This document shows, in pieces, positions 16,359 to 23,629 of a DNA stretch of 27,325 bases. A program made the translations under genes and the position numbers. The stretch is taken from NCBI GenBank assembly GCA_934394435.1, contig CAKRRN010000031.1, forward strand, positions 1 through 27,325, read 5' to 3'. This DNA comes from an uncultured Bacteroidaceae bacterium. Lineage in GTDB: Bacteria > Bacteroidota > Bacteroidia > Bacteroidales > Bacteroidaceae. Position 1 is the first letter of the stretch. Every line of letters begins with the position of its first letter. Below the pieces are notes generated by a model. It did not search any database, was not told the origin of the DNA, and saw only the letters and a program-made list of their open reading frames with translations.

Positions 16359-17612
16359 TTACTCCAGCACCAGCACCTCGCTGTCCTTGTAAGCCTCATA
16401 GCCGCTCACAATGACGCGCTCACCTGGCTCCAGTCCGTCGAGCACTTCATAGTACTGGGGGTTCTGTCTGCCAATGGAGATCTTGCGGCGATAGGCCTTA
16501 TGACCATCCTTGTCCAGTACGAAAATCCACTGTCCGCCTGTCATACTATAGAAAGTTCCCTTCGGGATGATAACAGCCTCCTTCGACTCGCCCAACTGCA
16601 AATCCACATAATAAGTCTGACCTGTGCGTATGTTGGCAGGACGCTCGCCTCGGAACACAAAGTCGATGCGGAAACGTCCGTCTCTCACCTCGGGATACAC
16701 TTTGCGCAGACTCAGATTGTACTCCTTGCCGTTCTGTTTGAAGGTGGCGGTAAGCCCCGTCTGCACGCGATCGATGTAATGCTCGTCTACCCGTGCTTGC
16801 ACCTTGTAGTCGCTTAGGTCATTGATAACTCCGATACGCTGTCCTGCCGAGATGTGCTGACCCAGTTCCACGTCCAACAGCCCCAGCTCGCCAGAGATGC
16901 TACTGCGCACCTCCAGCCGTGCCTTGCGTTCGCGCACCAGCTGCACATTACGCTGCATGGACTCCAGGTTATCGTTCATCTGGTCCACCTGCGACTTTCT
17001 GAGCTGCGCGTCCTTGCGCAAGCGCTCGCTGATAAGGTCATGCTTCTTGCGTGAGAGTTCATAGTCCTCCTTGGCCTTTAGGTAGTCTTCCTTGGCCACC
17101 AGTTGCTCGTCCCATAGAGCCTTCTGGTGCTCGTAGGCACGCTTCTTAGTCACCACATCCTGCGAGAGTTGCAATTCCTCGTTGGAATTATTAAGTTTAT
17201 CCTGTTCCATGGTTATCTGTGTGTTGCGCAGGATATTCTGCTTCTCTGCCAGTTCACTCTCTGCATTGAGTATCTGTAGGTCAAGGTCGGAGTTGGAAAG
17301 GCGTATAATCACGTCGCCCGCATTCACATGCGCACCCTCCTCCACCACTTTCTCCTGTACGATGCCACCCTCCTCACTGCTTATCTGCACAGTGCTGATG
17401 GGGGTTACCTGTCCGTCCACCGACACATAGTCATTGAAGCGATCGCGCTTGACCTCTCCTATATTGAGTCCCTTGCGGTCTACTCTGAGCGTGGCAGAGA
17501 AGTTAGTTAGTCCCAGCGCCACCAGTATGCCCACGAGCACAACACCGCCTGCCAACCATCCCCAATACTTGCGAGGGATGAGATAATGTTTCTTTTGAAT
17601 CTGTATGTCCAT
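16359..17612 (-). CDS. Periplasmic adaptor (membrane fusion protein, HlyD/MacA family)
   Basis: A 417-residue adaptor anchored by one N-terminal TM (about 17-36, WGWLAGGVVLVGILVALGL). A lipoyl half-motif (VDGQVTPISTVQISSEEGG..VEEGAHVNAGD, about 65-100) and its partner (SSISGELGLLDVELGQ..AGQRIG, about 237-261) bracket a long coiled-coil hairpin (about 110-232). A beta-barrel and membrane-proximal domain complete the chain. Adaptors of this family bridge an inner-membrane ABC permease to a TolC-type channel. The gene lies 78 bp after the outer-membrane factor gene and 71 bp before permease 3, so all parts of a MacAB-TolC-like machine are encoded together. Confidence 0.92.
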   Translation of the reverse strand: MDIQIQKKHYLIPRKYWGWLAGGVVLVGILVALGLTNFSATLRVDRKGLNIGEVKRDRFNDYVSVDGQVTPISTVQISSEEGGIVQEKVVEEGAHVNAGDVIIRLSNSDLDLQILNAESELAEKQNILRNTQITMEQDKLNNSNEELQLSQDVVTKKRAYEHQKALWDEQLVAKEDYLKAKEDYELSRKKHDLISERLRKDAQLRKSQVDQMNDNLESMQRNVQLVRERKARLEVRSSISGELGLLDVELGQHISAGQRIGVINDLSDYKVQARVDEHYIDRVQTGLTATFKQNGKEYNLSLRKVYPEVRDGRFRIDFVFRGERPANIRTGQTYYVDLQLGESKEAVIIPKGTFYSMTGGQWIFVLDKDGHKAYRRKISIGRQNPQYYEVLDGLEPGERVIVSGYEAYKDSEVLVLE

Positions 17613-17690
17613 TGTTTTGTGCGTTTATTCGTTTATAAGTTTCTTCGGTTTGGTGATTTTTCTAAAGGATGCTCATATAAATAATTGTAT

Positions 17691-19043
17691 TCAATCCCTC
17701 ACCAGTGGCTTACCCTGGTAATACTCCACCAAGCGACGTTTCATCACCAACAGCATCTGCATCTGCAGAGTTTTGACACGACTCTCGAGCAGGGTGCGTG
17801 CCGAAGTCTGTAGGTCAAAGGTGGAAAGCATTCCCTCCTCGAACTGGCGGTTGGTGGCATGATAAGCCACAGAGTCAGACTCCTGCTTGCGGGTCATCTG
17901 CGTCAGCTCGCGCTCATAGCCCTGCATGTCCATCACCGCTTTGGCAACCTCATCGTGCACCTTGCGCCGCTGCTCATCCAGGTTGATGAGCGAGGTGTGC
18001 CAGTTGTTCTTGGCCTGGCGTAAAGCGTGCCAGTTACCTGCGCTAAGAAAAGGTAGGGAGAGAGTGACCCCGAAGTACTCACCTCGGTTGTTTCGAAACT
18101 GTGACCCGAAGGGAGTGGCACTGCCCGAATAGGAGATGTTGCGATAATAACTGGTGTAGATGCCTGCGCTCAGACTTATGCTGGGCATCAGATATCCCTT
18201 ACGAATACGCACCCCCAGGCGCGCCGTCTCGGCATTGAACTCAGCCTCGAGCAGCGAAGGAGAGAGATGCTGAAAGATGGAGAACACCTGCTCTGCATCC
18301 ACAGACTCACCGAGAGTTGGTTGCATGGTGGTAGTCTGCAGACTTATCGTCAGAGAGTCGCCCTCGGGGTAGTTCATTGAGGCTTTCAGGTCAAGCAGAG
18401 CCTGGGCAGAGGCGTTCTGCTGATGGGTGAGGTTATACTCGTCCTCTGCCACCTGCGACTCTATCTGCACCACATCAGGCCTACCCTTTTCGCCCAGTTC
18501 GTAGAGCGACTGGGTCTTATGCAGCAGCCGACGACTCTCGTCCAGCTTGTCTTGAGCAATGCTGATACAAGCCTGGGCATAGGCAGCCTCGACGTACTTC
18601 TGCATCACATCGCTGGCTATTTCATCAGCCACCTTCTGCTGGGCTGTCTGCGAGAAACGCTTGGCAAGCCGCGCCTGACGAAAGGCGTTGACCGTAGCAA
18701 ACCCATCGAAGAGGTTGAGCGAAGCATAAAGCTGCCAATAATTATTGAACGTAGTCACATTATTATATGTGTTGGTCTCGGGGTCCACATTACGTCCCCA
18801 CTGGTATTGCGCGCTCAACTGAGCACCCAACGAGGGCAAGAAATCAGAGACTGCCTTGCGATAGTCCTGCTCACGCTGGCGAGTGGCAATACGCTGGCGC
18901 TGCACATCACTGGCATGAAGCACTGCATAATGCATGCAACTGTCCATGGTCCACACCTGCTTCTGTGCCCGTAGCGACGCGGAAACCGCTGGCAGCAAAG
19001 CCAAGACCAAGAGAAGTGTGAGTTTTTTCTTTATCATCTGCAT
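17691..19043 (-). CDS. TolC-family outer membrane efflux protein
   Basis: A 450-residue outer-membrane factor. A signal peptide (MQMIKKKLTLLLVLALLPAV) is probably cut after LRA (26), leaving QKQVWTMDSC, the usual start of Bacteroidota TolC homologues. The body shows the family's two internally similar, coiled-coil-rich halves (QTAQQKVADEIASDVMQKYVEAAY.. and LDEQRRKVHDEVAKAVMDM..) and short beta-barrel strands such as ISLSAGIYTSYY. The ATG at 19043 is preferred to an upstream start at 19094, because that longer form would cover the sigma-54 promoter and bury the signal peptide; ATG 19037 is a close alternative. First gene of the export operon, 18 bases from the predicted start site. Confidence 0.9.
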   Translation of the reverse strand: MQMIKKKLTLLLVLALLPAVSASLRAQKQVWTMDSCMHYAVLHASDVQRQRIATRQREQDYRKAVSDFLPSLGAQLSAQYQWGRNVDPETNTYNNVTTFNNYWQLYASLNLFDGFATVNAFRQARLAKRFSQTAQQKVADEIASDVMQKYVEAAYAQACISIAQDKLDESRRLLHKTQSLYELGEKGRPDVVQIESQVAEDEYNLTHQQNASAQALLDLKASMNYPEGDSLTISLQTTTMQPTLGESVDAEQVFSIFQHLSPSLLEAEFNAETARLGVRIRKGYLMPSISLSAGIYTSYYRNISYSGSATPFGSQFRNNRGEYFGVTLSLPFLSAGNWHALRQAKNNWHTSLINLDEQRRKVHDEVAKAVMDMQGYERELTQMTRKQESDSVAYHATNRQFEEGMLSTFDLQTSARTLLESRVKTLQMQMLLVMKRRLVEYYQGKPLVRD

Positions 19044-19070
19044 AATTTTATTTGTTTCCGTCTTATCTGT

Positions 19071-19086
19071 TGCAAGAGGCGTGCCA
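19071..19086 (-). promoter_or_regulatory. Sigma-54 (-24/-12) promoter of the export operon
   Basis: The minus strand reads TGGCACGCCTCTTGCA, a full match to the sigma-54 consensus TGGCAC..TTGCA with 10 bases between the GG (-24) and GC (-12). The predicted start is near 19061, 18 bases before the ATG at 19043. No TTTG/TAnnTTTG promoter is seen in front of the operon, and the adjacent gene encodes a sigma-54 activator. Confidence 0.93.
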
Positions 19087-19121
19087 AAACTCAATGGTCA
19101 CTCACTATCAACATGTTACGA

Positions 19122-19137
19122 ATAAACCGCGATTTAT
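19122..19137. promoter_or_regulatory. 16-bp dyad between enhancer and promoter
   Basis: ATAAACCGCGATTTAT pairs at seven of eight positions. Its centre is about 68 bp upstream of the predicted operon start, between the tandem dyads and the -24 box, and about 20.5 bp from the nearer dyad. It could be a bending-protein site or a degenerate third activator site. Confidence 0.4.
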
Positions 19138-19141
19138 CACA

Positions 19142-19179
19142 TGTCTAATTCTTGGACAATGATGTACAATTATTATACA
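19142..19179. promoter_or_regulatory. Two tandem 17-bp dyads: candidate activator enhancer
   Basis: TGTCTAATTCTTGGACA (19142-19158) and TGTACAATTATTATACA (19163-19179) share the palindromic pattern TGTMYAATTMTTRKACA. Their centres are exactly 21 bp apart (two helical turns), about 89 and 110 bp upstream of the predicted sigma-54 start. That is the normal place and arrangement for an NtrC-type activator's upstream site, probably bound by the regulator encoded at 19247. Confidence 0.75.
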
Positions 19180-19187
19180 GCCACAGC

Positions 19188-19201
19188 GTGACTTTCGTCA
19201 C
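19188..19201. promoter_or_regulatory. GTGAC-TTTC-GTCAC palindrome upstream of the regulator gene
   Basis: A perfect 5-bp dyad just upstream of the TACATTTG box of the two-component genes. It may be an autoregulatory operator or a further enhancer element. Confidence 0.45.
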
Positions 19202-19208
19202 AAATGCG

Positions 19209-19216
19209 TACATTTG
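19209..19216 (+). promoter_or_regulatory. -7 box of the two-component operon
   Basis: TACATTTG matches TAnnTTTG, with a predicted start near 19223 and an ATG at 19247. There is no TTTG at the -33 spacing; the GTGAC..GTCAC palindrome sits there instead. Confidence 0.5.
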
Positions 19217-19246
19217 CAACGTATTTTGGAAGAAGAAATTCACTAC

Positions 19247-20638
19247 ATGGAAAAACAAGGAACACTCCTCATCGTGGATGACAACCGCAATATTCTCACC
19301 ACCGTGCGTATGCTCATGGAACCCGTCTTTGAGCACATCGTGACCATTGCCAATCCTGCAGGAATCCCTGCACACCTGCGCGAGAACCGCCCCGACGTGG
19401 TGCTACTGGACATGAACTTCGGCAAGGCTACGGGCGAAGAAGACAACCCGATACAGGCATCAGGCGAAAAGGCTCCACGCTTCAGCACCAATAATGGCAA
19501 CGAAGGACTCTACTGGCTAGGGCAAATCAGACAGGCTGCTCCACAAACCAAGGTGGTGCTCTTCACTGCCTATGCCGACATAGACCTGGCTGTGCGCGGA
19601 ATCAAGGAAGGGGCTATGGACTTTGTGGTGAAGCCCTTTGAAAACAAGCGGATGATGGAAGCCCTGACTGCAGCACGCGACAAGGACAAGCCCACGGGAC
19701 AAAACAGGGCTGGACAAGAGACATCAGGCATGTTCTGGGGTGACTCTCCTGCCATGAACTCGCTGAGGCGAATGGTGGAGAAAGTGGCGGCAACGGATGC
19801 CAACATCCTGATAACAGGCGAGAACGGCACAGGCAAGGAGGTGCTAGCACGTGAAATTCATCGTCTCTCTACCAGATCTAGCGCACAGATTCTGCCCGTA
19901 GATATGGGAGCGATAAGCGAGACGCTGTTTGAGAGTGAGCTCTTCGGACACGTGCAGGGTGCCTTCACAGATGCCAAGAGCGACCGTCCTGGTAAATTTG
20001 AACTGGCTAACGGAGGCACACTCTTCCTCGACGAGATAGGCAACCTATCCTATGGTCTACAGGCCAAACTGCTCACTGCACTACAGCGAAGACGCATTGT
20101 GAGAGTGGGCGGAAGCACAGAGATACCTGTGGACGTGCGGCTGGTGTGTGCCACCAACAGGGATTTGCAGCAGATGGTGAGCGAGGGAACCTTCCGCGAA
20201 GATCTGCTCTACCGCATCAACACCATACACCTACACCTGCCCCCACTCAGACAGAGACCACAGGATATCGTGCCACTGGCAGAAATCTTCGTGCACAGAT
20301 ATGCTGACATGTATGGCAAGGAGGGGCTTCGTCTGTCGCGTGAGGCAACCGACAAGCTGGCCTCTATGCCCTGGTACGGCAACATACGCGAACTGCAGCA
20401 CGCCATGGAGAAGGCTGTGATACTGAGCGATGGAGGCTGCATAGAGACAGAGGACATCGATGGAGGTAGCACACGGCGTGAGAAACCGATGGAGGAGGTG
20501 CAAACGCTGGACGAGATGGAACACCGCATGATAGAGAAGACCATACGCGAATGCGAGGGAAACCTGTCTGTTGTGGCAGTGAGACTGGGCATCTCCAGAC
20601 AGACCTTATACAATAAAATAAAGAGATATGGGCTCTGA
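19247..20638 (+). CDS. Sigma-54-dependent response regulator (NtrC family)
   Basis: A 463-residue cytosolic regulator. Receiver domain (about 5-140): acidic pair D11/D12, phospho-acceptor D55 (VLLDMNF), T107 and K129. AAA+ domain (about 162-400): Walker A GENGTGKE (191-198), sigma-54-contact loop GAFTDA (238-243) in place of the textbook GAFTGA, Walker B LFLDEIG (259-265), R-finger region RLVCATNRDL, and the WYGNIREL motif. Fis-type HTH at about 437-460 (LSVVAVRLGISRQTLYNKIK). The receiver carries an insertion of about 25 residues after beta-3 (about 59-84), longer than usual. ATG 19247 is preferred over a TTG at 19214, because the receiver's first strand follows it directly. Its divergent target operon has a sigma-54 promoter. 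Confidence 0.95.
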   Translation: MEKQGTLLIVDDNRNILTTVRMLMEPVFEHIVTIANPAGIPAHLRENRPDVVLLDMNFGKATGEEDNPIQASGEKAPRFSTNNGNEGLYWLGQIRQAAPQTKVVLFTAYADIDLAVRGIKEGAMDFVVKPFENKRMMEALTAARDKDKPTGQNRAGQETSGMFWGDSPAMNSLRRMVEKVAATDANILITGENGTGKEVLAREIHRLSTRSSAQILPVDMGAISETLFESELFGHVQGAFTDAKSDRPGKFELANGGTLFLDEIGNLSYGLQAKLLTALQRRRIVRVGGSTEIPVDVRLVCATNRDLQQMVSEGTFREDLLYRINTIHLHLPPLRQRPQDIVPLAEIFVHRYADMYGKEGLRLSREATDKLASMPWYGNIRELQHAMEKAVILSDGGCIETEDIDGGSTRREKPMEEVQTLDEMEHRMIEKTIRECEGNLSVVAVRLGISRQTLYNKIKRYGL

Positions 20639-21788
20639 CACACTCGTTCTGCTGGCTCTGCTGCTTTTGACAGGCGCGGCATACTTGAGCCTGTGGCATA
20701 GACACAGGCGCGACAAGGCCAACCTGCGTCTGCTCTTTGACGCAGTGGAGAATGCCGACTACACGCTACGCTTCTCAGAGCGTACGCGCCGAGGTACGGG
20801 ACACAACAGCATCAACCACTGGCTCAACCGCATCAAGGAGGTGCTACAACATGCCCGAGACGAGCAGATGGAGCACGAGCGATACTTCGAGATGATGCTC
20901 AACGCCACCGACACAGGACTAATGGTGGTGGACGAGCGCGACAACATCTTGCTGCGCAACCAGGCTGCTCTGCACCTGCTGCATGCCGAGACACTAACAC
21001 ACATGGGTCAGATAGCACCACAGGCATGGACTGACGAGCGGCTTGCTAAACATGAGACCGCTACCACACTAAGAGGCAAGCGCGTACGCATCATCGCACT
21101 GAGCAACGTGGAGGGTGAACTGGACAACCGCGAGGTGGACTCCTGGATTAAACTCACACGGGTGCTCACACATGAGATTATGAACACCATCACGCCCGTA
21201 ACTTCACTGAGCGGAACCCTACAGGCACGACTGGAGCAGGATGAGCAGGAGGGGAAAGAGGTAGACAGCGAATTACGCACTGGGCTGGAAACTATCAGAA
21301 GGACTGGTGAGGAGCTGCTCAAGTTCGTACAGACGTACCGTCGTTTCACTCATATTCCCACTCCTGCACCCACACTCTTCTATGTGAAACCGTTCCTTCA
21401 GCGTATGGTCTCGCTCTGCCCCAAGACGGTATCTATAACTGTAGAACCTACTGATTTATTGATATACGCAGATGAGAGTCTGATGTCGCACGTGCTGAGC
21501 AACTTATTAAAGAACGCTGTGGAAGCCACCACCCAGGGGGGCGAGATAAGCGTAAGGGCATGGACGGACAAACAGGAGGCTATTATTATTGATGTGACGG
21601 ACACAGGCGAATTGATTCCACAAGATGTGGCTGAACACATCTTCGTACCTTTCTTCACCACAAAAGCAGAAGGATCTGGCATCGGACTGTCCCTCTCCAG
21701 ACAAATCATGCGTGCGTCAGGAGGCACACTCACGCTACACCAAGAACAAGAAAAGGGGCGCGTAACCTTCAGACTGCGTCTGCCATAA
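20628..21788 (+). CDS. Sensor histidine kinase partnered with the NtrC-type regulator
   Basis: A 386-residue kinase whose ATG overlaps the regulator's last 11 bases, so translation is coupled. One N-terminal TM (about 5-22) and a very short outside segment suggest it senses membrane or cytoplasmic signals rather than a periplasmic ligand. A PAS-like region spans about 85-155 (MMLNATDTGLMVVDERDNILLRN). The phospho-accepting H182 is in LTHEIMNTITPV; the ATPase domain has N-box SNLLKNAVEA (291-300), a degenerate G1 box DTGEL (325-329) instead of DNGxG, F-box FVPFFTTK and G2 box GSGIGLSLS (349-357). It presumably phosphorylates D55 of the regulator. A hairpin follows the stop. Confidence 0.93.
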   Translation: MGSDTLVLLALLLLTGAAYLSLWHRHRRDKANLRLLFDAVENADYTLRFSERTRRGTGHNSINHWLNRIKEVLQHARDEQMEHERYFEMMLNATDTGLMVVDERDNILLRNQAALHLLHAETLTHMGQIAPQAWTDERLAKHETATTLRGKRVRIIALSNVEGELDNREVDSWIKLTRVLTHEIMNTITPVTSLSGTLQARLEQDEQEGKEVDSELRTGLETIRRTGEELLKFVQTYRRFTHIPTPAPTLFYVKPFLQRMVSLCPKTVSITVEPTDLLIYADESLMSHVLSNLLKNAVEATTQGGEISVRAWTDKQEAIIIDVTDTGELIPQDVAEHIFVPFFTTKAEGSGIGLSLSRQIMRASGGTLTLHQEQEKGRVTFRLRLP

Positions 21789-21793
21789 TCACA

Positions 21794-21832
21794 AATCGGT
21801 CATTATATACCGATTCATATTAGCTTTTTTTT
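21794..21832 (+). terminator. Probable terminator of the two-component operon
   Basis: AATCGGT (21794-21800) pairs with ACCGATT (21809-21815) over 8 bases; a run of eight T follows at 21825, about 9 bases after the stem, which is farther than in a classical terminator. Confidence 0.5.
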
Positions 21833-21897
21833 CCGAGCAGATTGTTTCCAGACGTGTCGAAGGCATAGTGGGCTATGTCCACAAGGCAGAAGGCAAA

Positions 21898-22026
21898 ATG
21901 AAGGAAGGGCTTCACCTTCATGCTTTAGGCAAAAGAGGAACGAAAGAATACCTGAAGCATAAGATGACCCACCCGACAAACATAGGGGGTGTTAAGTTAC
22001 TTAACAAGGCAGTCGCCAAAAAGTAA
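21898..22026 (+). CDS. Small orphan reading frame (42 aa) or gene remnant
   Basis: From ATG 21898 the frame encodes 42 residues, beginning MKEGLHLHALGKRGTKEYL and ending in a lysine-rich tail (LLNKAVAKK), stopping at TAA 22024-22026. The same frame stays open upstream to the T-run at 21825, adding EQIVSRRVEGIVGYVHKAEGK at 21835-21897, but has no ATG there. The composition (GK, GT, basic residues) looks coding rather than random. It may be the 3' end of a gene cut off by the preceding terminator/T-run, or a small basic protein. I do not recognise the family. The stop codon merges with the AAGTAATACTATATTACTT repeat. Confidence 0.35.
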   Translation: MKEGLHLHALGKRGTKEYLKHKMTHPTNIGGVKLLNKAVAKK

Positions 22027-22128
22027 TACTATATTACTTGTCCATAGAATACGGCTTCATTGGCTATTGAAGCTGGCTTCATTGGCTATTGAAGCCGACT
22101 TACTTTTTAGAGTGACTTTTTATTGCTA
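22021..22128. repeat. Palindromic repeat set linked to array copy 2
   Basis: AAGTAATACTATATTACTT at 22021-22039 is the reverse complement of the last dyad at 1971-1989. It is followed by two perfect tandem 22-bp units (22053-22074 and 22075-22096) that each fold through GGCTTCA/TGAAGC, then ACTTTTTAGAGTGACTTTTT, nearly identical to the string at 1986 in copy 1. Confidence 0.8.
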
Positions 22129-22146
22129 TATTACCTTACCATTTCA

Positions 22147-22230
22147 AAGTATCTTAGGATACTTCGCCAACTATCTTAGGATACTTCGTCAAGTATCTTA
22201 GGATACTTTACAAAGTATCTTAGGACCTGT
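22147..22230. repeat. Four-unit 22-bp palindrome array (copy 2)
   Basis: Units start at 22147, 22169, 22191 and 22213, exactly 22 bp apart, with core AAGTATCTTAGGATACTT. As in copy 1, unit 2 starts AACTATC and unit 4 is decayed. The array ends 17 bp from the stop codon of the AraC-type gene, so the hairpins could also end convergent transcripts. Confidence 0.9.
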
Positions 22231-22247
22231 TCTGGAAGCAAACCATG

Positions 22248-23477
22248 CTACAAATACTCCTCAATGAGCGTGTAGTCGAAATTCTCCATACGCTTGCGAG
22301 CATTAGAAAGTGCCCACCTATTCTTGAACCCACATTGTTCGGCGGCTACATCCTGGTTCACAATAGATGAAGAAGAGCGCATTAGACGCTCGTAATGTTG
22401 GATTCGAAATGCATTAACAAGTCTATAGAAACCCACTTGGGTGATGAAGGCTCCTGCCAACGCCTGAGTAGATTTCCTCACATCGCGCACCACCTCCACA
22501 CGTTTCAGACCTGGCTCAAGATAACGTCGACTTACGATGGACAGTACCTCATCCTTTGCCACCTCCAGATCCTCTGCAGAGAATCTCTTCCGTAGAGGCA
22601 ATTTCGCGTCATTCGCGTCATCAATGGACTCTTCTAGTATGGCACCCTGCTCATACTCTTCTTCCTCCGCTCGGATAGCCTCCATACTGGCACGCTTCAT
22701 CATCTCAAAATCCTCTTTCGCCTTTTCGGAATGGAACTTACGGTTGGGATGAAGTATAAGGCATAAGAAGAAAAGCATCCAAACGGAAGACAACAAGTCA
22801 ACCACCATCTTAACCGCTTTGCTGTCAGAAAGAAAAACGACCCACATGACAAGTACCCACAATATGGGCTGATAGATGACCTTACGAGCAAAGGCATAAG
22901 GAAAATCGCTCTCATTAGAGAAATTCTGAGCATGATACTCATCTATGCGACGACCTAACCACCAACATTCACGAATCAAACCGACAGAAAGCAGTAGGCT
23001 TACAATACCTGTCACACACTGAATCCAAACAGGATAACGTACAACCAGAGTGTCCCAACAGACAAAGAACAGCAACATAAGCACTCCTATCAGAAATATA
23101 GGAAGGAAATAACACAAACGTATACGCTTGTCTGTTTGCCCTACACGAAAATAGCCATGAAGCAACATCGCTATACAGATGGGATAATATATTACCCCAA
23201 AAGAACGCACAAAAAACCAGCAGCATGCGTCTGAAGGATGCAACACGTAAGGAAACTGCAATGCTATTAGGATAAAAAACAACGATACCTGACGGCGAAC
23301 AGGATAGAAGAAGTCACCACGACTTTCATAAGGGCGACACATATGACACCATCTGACGACAGAACAGAAGATTCCCGTCAGTACATTCGTAAAGCAAGCC
23401 AGAGCATAGTAAATGTCTGGACTCAAAAATTCTGAAGATGTCTCCATACACCGACTATTCCTATGTTTGCATTGCAT
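22248..23477 (-). CDS. Seven-TM membrane protein with C-terminal AraC-type HTH
   Basis: A 409-residue protein (399 from an internal ATG at 23447). Seven hydrophobic segments lie at about 20-42, 63-80, 88-110, 122-142, 150-168, 200-216 and 225-242. A charged, glutamate-rich linker (about 248-300) leads to a C-terminal segment with two HTH units: TQALAGAFITQVGFYRLVNAF (about 337-357) and QDVAAEQCGFKNRWALSNARKRM (about 375-397), the AraC pattern. Bacteroidota, and Prevotella in particular, have membrane-bound regulators of this plan; a role as a signal-sensing transcription factor tethered to the membrane is inference. No cognate sensor or obvious target is adjacent; the nearest candidate is its own promoter region. 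Confidence 0.8.
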   Translation of the reverse strand: MQCKHRNSRCMETSSEFLSPDIYYALACFTNVLTGIFCSVVRWCHMCRPYESRGDFFYPVRRQVSLFFILIALQFPYVLHPSDACCWFFVRSFGVIYYPICIAMLLHGYFRVGQTDKRIRLCYFLPIFLIGVLMLLFFVCWDTLVVRYPVWIQCVTGIVSLLLSVGLIRECWWLGRRIDEYHAQNFSNESDFPYAFARKVIYQPILWVLVMWVVFLSDSKAVKMVVDLLSSVWMLFFLCLILHPNRKFHSEKAKEDFEMMKRASMEAIRAEEEEYEQGAILEESIDDANDAKLPLRKRFSAEDLEVAKDEVLSIVSRRYLEPGLKRVEVVRDVRKSTQALAGAFITQVGFYRLVNAFRIQHYERLMRSSSSIVNQDVAAEQCGFKNRWALSNARKRMENFDYTLIEEYL

Positions 23478-23529
23478 GGCAACAACTTCTTACCTTGACA
23501 TTTTAAAAAGTCGTGCACGCTTTGCAAGA

Positions 23530-23537
23530 CAAAAATA
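23530..23537 (-). promoter_or_regulatory. -7 box of the AraC-type gene
   Basis: TATTTTTG on the minus strand matches TAnnTTTG; the predicted start is near 23523, some 45 bases before ATG 23477. No -33 TTTG at the normal spacing. Confidence 0.45.
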
Positions 23538-23623
23538 GGAACTTTTTCTTACACAATATCCATTAGACAAGTTTTTTTGCAAGGAAAAAGCCATTCGGAA
23601 ATAGTAATAGGAACTTTCTCCTA
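23534..23623. repeat. 18-bp direct repeat at the AraC-type gene promoter
   Basis: AATAGGAACTTTTTCTTA (23534-23551) and AATAGGAACTTTCTCCTA (23606-23623) differ at two positions and lie 72 bp apart. The first overlaps the -7 box. They could be binding sites for the gene's own HTH product or a duplicated promoter segment. Confidence 0.6.
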
Positions 23624-23629
23624 AAAAAA

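Larger units (their letters stand above)
21789..22247. other. Intergenic region with orphan frame and repeat array
   Basis: About 460 bp between the converging kinase and AraC-type genes. It holds a hairpin terminator candidate, an uninterrupted reading frame of 63 codons ending at 22026, a palindromic repeat set directly joined to its stop codon, and the second 22-bp array. Confidence 0.7.

Noticed and set aside
22147..22230. CRISPR array
   Set aside because: Units are 18-bp palindromes with 4-bp gaps; no spacers of useful length and no cas genes.
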